Shown here piece after piece: positions 9,385 to 16,255 of a stretch of 28,273 nt of DNA. Where the stretch lies: assembly GCA_964458575.1 (NCBI GenBank), contig CAYWMD010000075.1, positions 1 to 28,273 of the forward strand. Direction: 5' to 3'. The stretch is from CAYWMD01 sp964458575. Its GTDB lineage: Bacteria > Verrucomicrobiota > Verrucomicrobiia > Limisphaerales > JADLHS01. The notes beneath the pieces were generated by a model. It saw only the letters and a program-made list of their open reading frames with translations, made no database searches and was not told the origin of the DNA. Each line of letters starts with the position of its first letter. Position 1 is the first letter of the stretch. Both the position numbers and the translations under genes were made by a program.

Positions 9385-11568
9385 ATGTTTGAACTTGTCT
9401 CGGACTACCAGCCGGCCGGCGACCAGCCGCAGGCGATTGCGAAGCTGACGGAAGGAATTCTTTCCGGCGCGAAACATCAGGTGTTGCTGGGTGTCACGGG
9501 TTCGGGGAAGACGTTCACGATTGCGAACGTGATCAAGAACGTCAACAAACCCACGCTCGTCATCTCGCACAACAAGACGCTGGCCGCGCAGCTTTACGCC
9601 GAGTTCAAGAGCTTCTTCCCCCGCAACGCGGTTGAATACTTTGTCAGCTACTTCGATTATTACCAGCCCGAAGCCTACATCCCGCGCACGGATACGTTCA
9701 TCGAAAAGGACTCTTCGACGAACGACGACATCGAGCGCTTGCGGCTTTCGGCGATGAGTTCGCTGTTTGCGCGGCGGGACGTGGTCGTCGTGGCGAGCGT
9801 GTCGTGCATTTACGGCATCGGCAGCCGCGAGGATTACGAGGCGATGCTGATCCACCTGCACGTGGGCCAGCAATTCACGCGCGAGCAGTTGCTCGAGAAG
9901 CTCGTCGCCCTCCAGTACAACCGCAACGACATCACCTTCGAGCGGGGGAATTTTCGGGTGCGCGGCGATGTCGTGGAGCTTTGCCCGGCTTACACCGAGG
10001 AAGGATTGCGCATCGAGTTTTTCGGCGACGAGGTGGAACGCATCACGCGCTTTGAACCGTTGACCGGAAAGAAACTGGCGTCGCTTGAAAATGTAACGGT
10101 CTTTCCGGGAAAACAATTCGTCACAACGGATGACAAGCTGAAGCGCGCCACGGTGACCATCCGCGAGGAATTGGGCGGGCGCATCCGCGAATTTGAGAAG
10201 CAGGGGAAGCTGCTCGAAGCCCAACGCATCAAGCAGCGCACGGAGTTCGACCTGGAAATGATGGAGGAGATGGGTTTCTGCTCGGGAATTGAGAATTACT
10301 CGCGGCACATTGCTGGACGCCCGCCCGGCTCGCGGCCTTGCACGTTGTTGGATTTCTTGCCGGCGGATTACCTGCTGGTAATGGATGAGTCGCACGTGAG
10401 CGTCCCGCAAATCGGCGGGATGTATGAAGGCGACATGTCGCGGAAAAAAGTCCTGGTGGAATACGGCTTCCGCCTGCCGAGCGCGCTGGATAATCGTCCG
10501 CTGAAGTTCGAGGAGTTTCAGTCAATGCAGAACCAGACAATTTACGTGAGCGCGACGCCCGCGAAGCGCGAGATCGAGTGGGCGAGAGCGAGTGCCTCAG
10601 CGGTGGCGCGCGGCACTCCGGGCCGCAGCATCTCCGTAACGAATGAACGGTTTGAGAGTTCCAAGCTGTCGTTGCCATCCGGGTCCGCTGCGGCCCAAAG
10701 TGCCGCGCGCCAGGGCGTCGTCGAACTCGTCGTGCGTCCCACCGGACTGATTGACCCCAAGGTCACGCTCAAACCGCTCAAAGGTCAGATTGACGACCTC
10801 ATCGAGGAATGTCGCAAACACACCGATGCGAAGGAGCGCGTGCTGGTGACTACGCTGACCAAACGCACGGCGGAGGAACTCACGGATTACCTGCGCGACA
10901 TTGGCGTGAACGTCCGTTATCTCCATAGCGAGATTGATGCGATTGAACGCGTCGAGATTTTGCGGGCGCTTCGCAAAGGCGACTTCGACGTGCTGGTGGG
11001 CATCAATCTCCTGCGCGAGGGCCTTGATCTCCCGGAAGTTTCGCTCGTCGCCATCCTTGACGCCGACAAGGAGGGTTTTCTGCGCAGCGAAACGAGCTTG
11101 ATCCAGACCGCCGGGCGCGCTGCCCGCCATCTCAACGGCGAAGTCATCCTTTATGCCGATGTGATGACCGACAGCATCAAGCGATTTCTCGCCGTCACCG
11201 AGTATCGTCGCAAACGGCAACTCGCCTACAACCAGGAACACCACATCACGCCGCGCAGCGTGCAACGCGCGGTCGAGGAAAGCCTGGTCGTGCGTGAAGG
11301 TACGCGCGAACAGGCCCACGGCGTCTTGCGCGAGGCCGGCATGGACGTGGACCTCACCGAAACCATCAACGAACTCGAAACCGAAATGCTCGCCGCCGCC
11401 AACAATCTGGAGTTCGAGAAAGCGGCGCTGTTGCGCGACCAGATCAAGGAATTGAAGCGGGCGATTGATGGATCAGAACCCGCCAAAGCAGCGAGCACGA
11501 CCAAGCGTGTGAGCTATCAAGCACCCGCAAAACAACGACGCGCGAACCGGAAACAAGCGCCATTTTAA
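9385..11568 (+). CDS. uvrB: Excinuclease ABC subunit UvrB with in-frame insertion
   Basis: UvrB is the DNA-loading helicase-like subunit of nucleotide excision repair; it takes damage from UvrA and recruits UvrC. The product has 727 residues against a usual 660-690. Visible motifs: Walker A GVTGSGKT (36-43); the beta-hairpin region YFVSYFDYYQPEAYIPRTDT (from about 88); FARRDVVVVASVSCIYGIGS; DESHVSVPQIGGMYEGD; motif SATP near 388; RPTGLIDP near 450; LLREGLDLPEVSLVAILDAD; and QTAGRAARHLNG. The C-terminal UVR domain is ETINELETEMLAAANNLEFE, which contacts UvrC. The extra length has two sources: a Lys/Arg/Gln-rich tail, and about 44 residues inserted between EIEW and VVELVVRPTG (residues 400-444), encoded by a palindromic element described separately. 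All canonical motifs are intact, so the protein is probably functional. The start ATG lies 14 bp after the DUF1501 stop. Confidence 0.97.
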   Translation: MFELVSDYQPAGDQPQAIAKLTEGILSGAKHQVLLGVTGSGKTFTIANVIKNVNKPTLVISHNKTLAAQLYAEFKSFFPRNAVEYFVSYFDYYQPEAYIPRTDTFIEKDSSTNDDIERLRLSAMSSLFARRDVVVVASVSCIYGIGSREDYEAMLIHLHVGQQFTREQLLEKLVALQYNRNDITFERGNFRVRGDVVELCPAYTEEGLRIEFFGDEVERITRFEPLTGKKLASLENVTVFPGKQFVTTDDKLKRATVTIREELGGRIREFEKQGKLLEAQRIKQRTEFDLEMMEEMGFCSGIENYSRHIAGRPPGSRPCTLLDFLPADYLLVMDESHVSVPQIGGMYEGDMSRKKVLVEYGFRLPSALDNRPLKFEEFQSMQNQTIYVSATPAKREIEWARASASAVARGTPGRSISVTNERFESSKLSLPSGSAAAQSAARQGVVELVVRPTGLIDPKVTLKPLKGQIDDLIEECRKHTDAKERVLVTTLTKRTAEELTDYLRDIGVNVRYLHSEIDAIERVEILRALRKGDFDVLVGINLLREGLDLPEVSLVAILDADKEGFLRSETSLIQTAGRAARHLNGEVILYADVMTDSIKRFLAVTEYRRKRQLAYNQEHHITPRSVQRAVEESLVVREGTREQAHGVLREAGMDVDLTETINELETEMLAAANNLEFEKAALLRDQIKELKRAIDGSEPAKAASTTKRVSYQAPAKQRRANRKQAPF
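10605..10711. repeat. Palindromic element inserted in frame within uvrB
   Basis: Two 25-base arms, 10605-10629 and 10687-10711, are inverted copies of each other with only two mismatches (ACTCCGGG against ACTTTGGG). They enclose 57 bases. The element falls exactly where this UvrB has about 44 more residues than the E. coli protein, and the inserted peptide (Ala, Ser, Arg and Gly rich) has no counterpart in the family. Its outer limits may extend some 20 bases to the left of the left arm. It keeps the reading frame. The pattern resembles protein-coding palindromic elements such as those of Rickettsia (RPE) or REP-like mobile palindromes. I recall similar sequence being dispersed in Pedosphaera-type genomes, but that needs a search. 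Confidence 0.8.
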
Positions 11569-11686
11569 TCCGTCGGAGCGCGGCCATCCTGGCCGCAGCA
11601 CGCCCGGTGGAGAAAGCACATTCGAATTGTCGTTCGTCCGACTGCTGCCACACGCCGCGGGCGAAACGCCCGCGCGCCACGCCGAG
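11569..11686. repeat. Repeat-like spacer with two hairpins, possible bidirectional terminator
   Basis: This 118-bp spacer lies between the convergent ends of uvrB and yjbQ. It holds a 7-bp stem with a 3-base loop (11580-11586 with 11590-11596, GCGGCCATCCTGGCCGC) and an 8-bp stem with an AAA loop (11656-11663 with 11667-11674). GGAGCGCGGCCATCCTGGCCGCAG-type sequence is, from memory, a common dispersed repeat in this bacterial group. Neither hairpin has a clear U-tract, so a role in ending transcription is only suggested by position. Confidence 0.5.
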
Positions 11687-12103
11687 CTACTCACCCATAA
11701 CCGTCACCACGATGATTCGTTGTCTCGGTTTGATGTCACATTCGAGGTGGAAGATTTGCTGCCATGTTCCCAAGGCCGGTCTGCCGTCGGCGACCGGCAC
11801 GGTGATTGATGGCCCAAGCGTCGTCGCCTGCAAATGCGAATGGCCGTTGCCGTCGTGCCACGCGCGTTCGTGACCGTAATCGCGGCTCGGCGGCATCAGC
11901 CGGTCCAGCGTTTCCGGCAGGTCCTGCTCCAGTCCCGGCTCGAATTCGATCGTGCCCACCGCGCCCGTGCTGCCGAGGTTGAACACATGCGCGAGGCCGG
12001 TTTTCACACGCGACTCGGCCACGATGCGTGCCACAGCGTCGGTGAGGTCGTGCATCTGGCCGTGCTCGGAAGTCCGAATCTGGATTTGCTTTTGATAAAC
12101 CAT
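11687..12103 (-). CDS. yjbQ: YjbQ/UPF0047-family protein
   Basis: The product has 138 residues, the usual length of the YjbQ (UPF0047) family, small beta-rich homotrimeric cytoplasmic proteins; a weak thiamin-phosphate-synthase-like activity has been reported for some members. Family landmarks are present: GLAHVFNLGSTGAVGTIEFE (36-55), PPSRDYGHERAWHDGNGHSH (71-90) with conserved Asp and His residues, LGPSITVPVADGRPALGTWQ, and a C-terminal RQRIIVVTVMGE. The frame is open further upstream, but ATG 12103 is chosen because it gives the family's standard N-terminus and because more upstream starts would run into the divergent lactonase gene. Convergent with uvrB and divergent from the lactonase gene, 108 bp apart, so both promoters must lie in 12104-12211. 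Confidence 0.92.
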   Translation of the reverse strand: MVYQKQIQIRTSEHGQMHDLTDAVARIVAESRVKTGLAHVFNLGSTGAVGTIEFEPGLEQDLPETLDRLMPPSRDYGHERAWHDGNGHSHLQATTLGPSITVPVADGRPALGTWQQIFHLECDIKPRQRIIVVTVMGE

Positions 12104-12211
12104 GCGAGAGTAATACGCGAATGTGCCGTGGGAAGCCAGCCGGCGAAGAATTCCCCGCGGAGGCGTGGCCAAACTGCTTGCCCTCGCGGTTGGTTTGTGG
12201 TTTCTGGCGGC

Positions 12212-13357
12212 ATGAAACAGTTCGCCTTGATCGCCATTGCCATCCCCATGCTCGTTTCCACCACCCACGCCCGGTCGCCTCGCAACTACCATGTGTATTT
12301 TGGAACTTACACAGGCGCGAAGAGCAAAGGCATTTACGTTTCACAATTCGATTCCCGAACCGGCAAGTTGAGCGAACCCGAACTGGCGGTGGAAACCAAA
12401 AGCCCGAGTTTCCTGGCGGTTCACCCGAACGAACGCTTCCTCTACGCCGTGGGAGAAATGACCGTGCTCGATGGCAAGCGCGCCGGGGCGGCAAACGCCT
12501 TCTCCATCGCGCCCGAGACGGGCAAACTCACCTTGCTCAACCAGCAACCTTCCGGCGGCCTCGGCCCGTGTCACGTCAGTGTGGATGCCCGGGGACGATG
12601 TGCGTTCGTGGCCAACTATGGCAGCGGCAGCGTCGCGTCGCTGCCGATCCTCAAGGACGGCAAACTCGGCGCGCCGGCCTCGATCATTCAACACACCGGT
12701 TCGAGCGTGAACCCAAAGCGTCAGGCCGGACCGCACGCGCATTGCATCAATCCCGATACGTCCAACCGCTTCGTGCTTTCGGCGGATCTCGGCCTCGACC
12801 AGGTCCTCGTGTATCGGCTTGATTCAAAACGCGCCACGCTGGCGGCCAACGAACCGCCGTTTGGCGTCGTGGCGCCCGGGGCGGGCCCGCGGCATCTGGC
12901 GTTTTCACCCGATGGCCGGTTTGTCCATGTCATCAACGAAATGGGTTCTTCGATGACGACGTTTCAATTCGACAGGAAACGGGGCGCGTTGAAAGAACTA
13001 CAAACCGTTTCCACGTTGCCGGCGGGGTTCGCCGGCGAGAACACCTGTGCCGAGGTTCAGGTGCACCCATCGGGCAAATTTGTTTACGGCTCGAACCGCG
13101 GCCATGACAGCATCGCGGTCTTTGCGGTGGACAAGGAGTCCGGGAAACTGAAGCTGCTCGAGAACGAACCCACGCAGGGCAAAGCGCCACGGCATTTTGC
13201 CGTTGATCCGGCGGGCCGCTGGTTGCTGGCCGAGAACCAGACGTCCGATAGCATCGTGGTGTTTCGGATAGATGCGCCAATGGGCCGCCTCGAGCCCACC
13301 AGCCAGACCCTGACTTTGGGTGCGCCGGTCTGCGCGGTGTTCGTTCCCGTTCACTAA
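12212..13357 (+). CDS. Exported lactonase-type seven-bladed beta-propeller (6-phosphogluconolactonase-like)
   Basis: The product has 381 residues. The N-terminus MKQFALIAIAIPMLVSTTHA is a signal peptide, so the protein acts outside the cytoplasm. The remainder matches the lactonase family (PF10282; Pgl/YbhE, muconate-cyclase-like propellers): YHVYFGTYTGAKSKGIYVSQ at the start, then repeated blades such as SPSFLAVHPNERFLYAVGE, GPCHVSVDARGRCAFVANYG, GPRHLAFSPDGRFVHVINEM, VHPSGKFVYGSNRGHDSIAV and APRHFAVDPAGRWLLAENQ. Cytoplasmic Pgl hydrolyses 6-phosphogluconolactone; the export signal argues against that substrate here, so another lactone or a binding role is likely. The open frame extends to 11834, but ATG 12212 is chosen from the signal peptide. 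The stop overlaps by 4 bp, antiparallel, the stop of the small gene at 13354-13518. Confidence 0.9.
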   Translation: MKQFALIAIAIPMLVSTTHARSPRNYHVYFGTYTGAKSKGIYVSQFDSRTGKLSEPELAVETKSPSFLAVHPNERFLYAVGEMTVLDGKRAGAANAFSIAPETGKLTLLNQQPSGGLGPCHVSVDARGRCAFVANYGSGSVASLPILKDGKLGAPASIIQHTGSSVNPKRQAGPHAHCINPDTSNRFVLSADLGLDQVLVYRLDSKRATLAANEPPFGVVAPGAGPRHLAFSPDGRFVHVINEMGSSMTTFQFDRKRGALKELQTVSTLPAGFAGENTCAEVQVHPSGKFVYGSNRGHDSIAVFAVDKESGKLKLLENEPTQGKAPRHFAVDPAGRWLLAENQTSDSIVVFRIDAPMGRLEPTSQTLTLGAPVCAVFVPVH

Positions 13358-13518
13358 CCGGCCGTCGGCGGGAAGAACCGCGCGCTGATCCAGATCAGCA
13401 GTCCCAACAACGCCACGCCGATGCCCAGGCTCCAGGCGATGAGCTGCTTCTCCACCGGCAACAGCGGCTCGTGCTCCATTTTTTTGATTTCTTCGGAGAA
13501 TTTCGGGTCGTGGTTCAT
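13354..13518 (-). CDS. Small single-pass membrane protein (54 aa)
   Basis: A short gene of 54 codons plus TAG. The N-terminal half is polar and charged (MNHDPKFSEEIKKMEHEPLL); residues 26-48 are one hydrophobic helix (LIAWSLGIGVALLGLLIWIS), followed by ARFFPPTAG. A GGGAG ribosome-binding site lies 5-6 bases before the ATG, which supports translation. It starts 15 bp after the stop of the YeiH-family gene on the same strand, so the two are probably co-transcribed. I do not recognise a family. A small accessory subunit of the transporter is a reasonable guess based only on position and topology. Its last 4 bases overlap the antiparallel end of the lactonase gene. Confidence 0.65.
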   Translation of the reverse strand: MNHDPKFSEEIKKMEHEPLLPVEKQLIAWSLGIGVALLGLLIWISARFFPPTAG

Positions 13519-13533
13519 ATAAGCTCCCATGGA

Positions 13534-15015
13534 TCAACTTGTCGCCAGCGGCGGTTTGACGCCGTGGAAGAAAAGCCACGAGATCAGCAGGCCAATCCAG
13601 ATGATGAAACCGAACAGGCACACCACATAGACCACCGCCAGCCGCCCGATGCCTTCCTCCCATAACTTCCGGAAGTTAGTGGTCACACCAATCGTAAAAA
13701 ACGTCAGGACGAAAAACAGCACGCGAAAAATATCGCTGCCGGCCGTGACGGCTTTGGCGGTCGCAATGCGCGCCGGGTCGCTCAGACAAAAGGCGAGCAC
13801 CACGGCAAACGTCAGCACGTAGCCGAGGATGAACTTGGGAAAGCGCTCCCAGATTTCCCGCGCGCGCACCTTGTCGCCGGCGCGCTTTTCGATTTTGTAA
13901 CACCAGACCACCGCCAGCACGAACGCCCAGAAGCCGATGAACACATCAATGAAAACCTTCACCGTCGTGGCGGTCATGGTGATCCAGCCTTCCTTGTAAG
14001 CCACGCCGGATGCGGCCAGCGCCTTCGCGCGAATCAGCGAATCGGCAATCGCGCCGCTGGCCACCGCCGCGCCGTCGGTCTTCACCGCCAATCCCATCCA
14101 CGCGCCGGCAACCAAGGGTTCGTGATAAAGGAATTGCTGCGCGAGAAACGGCAGCAACAGCAGCTCAAACACGGCGAAGATCACCACCAACGACGAAACC
14201 ATGATGGGCACGATCGGCCGGGCGCGAATCGCCGCGCCCGTTGCAATCGCGGCAGAAACGCCGCAAATCGAAATGCCGGACGCCAGCGGCGCCGCCCATT
14301 CACGGTTGAAACCGAAGAATTTTCGCGCCACGAAATACACCAGCGCCCAGTAGATCAAATACGCCTCCACGATGGCGCACAGTCCGCGGAACATGACGGC
14401 CGAAGCCAGCCCGAGGGCTTCCGCGCTTTTTACACCCAACCCCGCGCCGAGCAGAACGATGGCGGTCTTGATGTACCATTCGGGCCGGATGGCTTCCTTC
14501 ATCCACGCCGCGACGCCGGGTAGAAAATTGCCGACAAATAGTCCGGCCAGCAGGGCGATGATGAAACCCGCCTCGCCCGTGAGGTTCAGCGACCACGAAA
14601 TCCCGAATTTCTTCAACTGATCCGTCGTTGCCGCGATGAAGGCGAAATGACCCGCGGCCCAGCATAGATAACTGATGAAGAACACCAGTGTGAATGCCGC
14701 GGCATATTTCCCCACGCGCGCGCCAAGCAACCTGGCCCCGGCGCACAGCAAGCCGAGGAGGAAGAGGAACGTCAGAACCAATGCGCCCAATCCTGGCAGC
14801 CCGGCGAACTTGCCCGAAACCGGCGACATGATTTTGCCGGCATCCAGCCAGACGCTGGTTTTGACCGCCCAGCCAAAAATATCCACGCCCGCCAGCGTGC
14901 CGAAGGAGAGGGCGAAGATTAAAAGACCCAAAACCACGGCCAGCCAGTCCTCGGTCCATTTTTTTTGGCTGGCAGCGGGTGGATTGGCATTGTCACTCGA
15001 ACGAACCGGATTCAT
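13534..15015 (-). CDS. YeiH/UPF0324-family multi-pass membrane protein
   Basis: The product has 493 residues from ATG 15015. The frame extends to 15093, but the added residues are polar and unlike the family. It is a polytopic inner-membrane protein of the YeiH/UPF0324 family (PF03601), putative anion (possibly sulfite or sulfate) exporters. Family features include IIALLAGLFVGNFLPGV, PEWYIKTAIVLLGAGLGVKS, ASGISICGVSAAIATGAAIR, a conserved AGAWMGLAVKTDGAAVASGA, and TIGVTTNFRKLWEEG near the C-terminus. The protein is longer than E. coli YeiH (about 349 residues): it has an extra helix pair at about 25-130 and an insert before ARIATAKAVTAG. The substrate cannot be told from sequence. The 54-residue membrane protein follows 15 bp downstream. 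The 228 bp upstream (15016-15243) have no gene and probably contain the promoter. Confidence 0.88.
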   Translation of the reverse strand: MNPVRSSDNANPPAASQKKWTEDWLAVVLGLLIFALSFGTLAGVDIFGWAVKTSVWLDAGKIMSPVSGKFAGLPGLGALVLTFLFLLGLLCAGARLLGARVGKYAAAFTLVFFISYLCWAAGHFAFIAATTDQLKKFGISWSLNLTGEAGFIIALLAGLFVGNFLPGVAAWMKEAIRPEWYIKTAIVLLGAGLGVKSAEALGLASAVMFRGLCAIVEAYLIYWALVYFVARKFFGFNREWAAPLASGISICGVSAAIATGAAIRARPIVPIMVSSLVVIFAVFELLLLPFLAQQFLYHEPLVAGAWMGLAVKTDGAAVASGAIADSLIRAKALAASGVAYKEGWITMTATTVKVFIDVFIGFWAFVLAVVWCYKIEKRAGDKVRAREIWERFPKFILGYVLTFAVVLAFCLSDPARIATAKAVTAGSDIFRVLFFVLTFFTIGVTTNFRKLWEEGIGRLAVVYVVCLFGFIIWIGLLISWLFFHGVKPPLATS

Positions 15016-15243
15016 TTCCGCGACAGCATGGCAATAATCCGAAGTTTCGTCACGCCTCCTTTCACTTTGGTGCGCCGGTGGCACGCATTCCAACCTTGTC
15101 GCAAAAATGCGGACCGATTGCCAAAGGGAAGCGTTGTGTGAATTTCGCAGGAAAGAGCTTCTGGCGGGAGAATCGGGCAGGGATCTTCATTTACCGCCCA
15201 TCAGTCTTCCCGCCCGGATACGACCGTGGTGCTTCCGCCAACG

Positions 15244-16164
15244 TCACCCGGTCGCCAGCCACGCCCGCGCCGTGGCCAGGTCCTGCTTGAATGCTTCGGC
15301 CAGAATTCTCCGATCCTTGCTCGCCAGGTACTCGACGTGAATTGACATTGGCCCGTTGAAACCGCCGGCCTTGAGCATGGGCATGAACTTCCTGTCCACC
15401 CGCCCCGTGCCGAGCGGAAGGTTGATCACCTTGCCATCTTTCCAATCAAAGTCCTTCAGGCAGACGACACCGATGTGCGATTTGACGAGATTGAACTGGA
15501 TCGGCCACGACAATCCGCCTTCGACCGCGGCGTGGCGGATGTCAAACGCCAGCGCGATGTCCTTCGGATCGTAGTCGCGGATCAGGCTGTAAATGTCCCA
15601 AAGCGGCGCGCCGACCATGGTTGCGCCGGCGTGGTTCTGGTAAAGCCCGGTCAGGCCGAGTTCACGATTCAGCGCCACCAGGTCCCTTAGCCGGGGACGC
15701 AACGCCTCCAGTTGCGCCTGAACCGGCTGCTTCAGGTCGTAACGCCACCAATCCATGCGATAAAGTTTGACGCCGAGTTGCGCGGCAGTGCGCAGGGTTT
15801 TTTCGGCGTGCGGTTGATCCGCCGCGCCGATGGCGGTTGTCATCACGGTCATTTCCAAGCCACGGCTTTTGAGTGCCTCGATATATTTCGGCAAATCATC
15901 CTCGACTCGTTCCGGCAGCACGTGCCCGCCAGGCCGCACGGCGGCCTCGACCCCGTCAAAGCCCAGTTCCGACAGAAATCCGGCGGTCTCGTCGTAGCTC
16001 AGGAACTGCAACGGCTTGTCGAAGGCGCAGAATTTCGAGGGCGTTTGGCCGGCCGTCGGTTCCGCGGCGCTGGCCAACACGGTGGGAACCGTCGCAGTGA
16101 CGATGGTGGCGGCGGTGGTGCGTTGCAGGAAACGGCGGCGGGAGATCAGGCGATCGGTTTTCAT
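15244..16164 (-). CDS. Tat-exported sugar phosphate isomerase/epimerase-like TIM barrel
   Basis: The product has 306 residues from ATG 16164. The open frame reaches 16272, but this start gives a clean twin-arginine signal: KTDRLISRRRFLQRTTAATI followed by a hydrophobic stretch and a cut near LASAAEP. The mature part is a xylose-isomerase-like TIM barrel (AP endonuclease family 2): LSELGFDGVEAAVRPGGHVL, the strand-helix set LGVKLYRMDWWRYDL, LGLTGLYQNHAG (His in a metal-site strand), DIALAFDIRHAAVEGG and HIGVVCLKDFDW, and LPLGTGRVDRKFMPMLKAGG. Substrate is unknown; exported members of this group in Verrucomicrobia are probably involved in sugar conversion. It lies 91 bp downstream of the 911-residue membrane protein gene on the same strand and could be its last co-transcribed gene, or have its own promoter. 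Confidence 0.87.
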   Translation of the reverse strand: MKTDRLISRRRFLQRTTAATIVTATVPTVLASAAEPTAGQTPSKFCAFDKPLQFLSYDETAGFLSELGFDGVEAAVRPGGHVLPERVEDDLPKYIEALKSRGLEMTVMTTAIGAADQPHAEKTLRTAAQLGVKLYRMDWWRYDLKQPVQAQLEALRPRLRDLVALNRELGLTGLYQNHAGATMVGAPLWDIYSLIRDYDPKDIALAFDIRHAAVEGGLSWPIQFNLVKSHIGVVCLKDFDWKDGKVINLPLGTGRVDRKFMPMLKAGGFNGPMSIHVEYLASKDRRILAEAFKQDLATARAWLATG

Positions 16165-16255
16165 AATCAGGCGCGCACTGGCGACGGCCATCGGTTTAGT
16201 GAAACGCCGCAAGAAAGCAATGGTAGAGACGCCGACGGTGGGCGAGCGCAGGCCG

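Noticed and set aside
12104..12211. Possible promoter TATTACT just upstream of yjbQ
   Set aside because: It is only a few bases from the start codon and has no matching -35 box.
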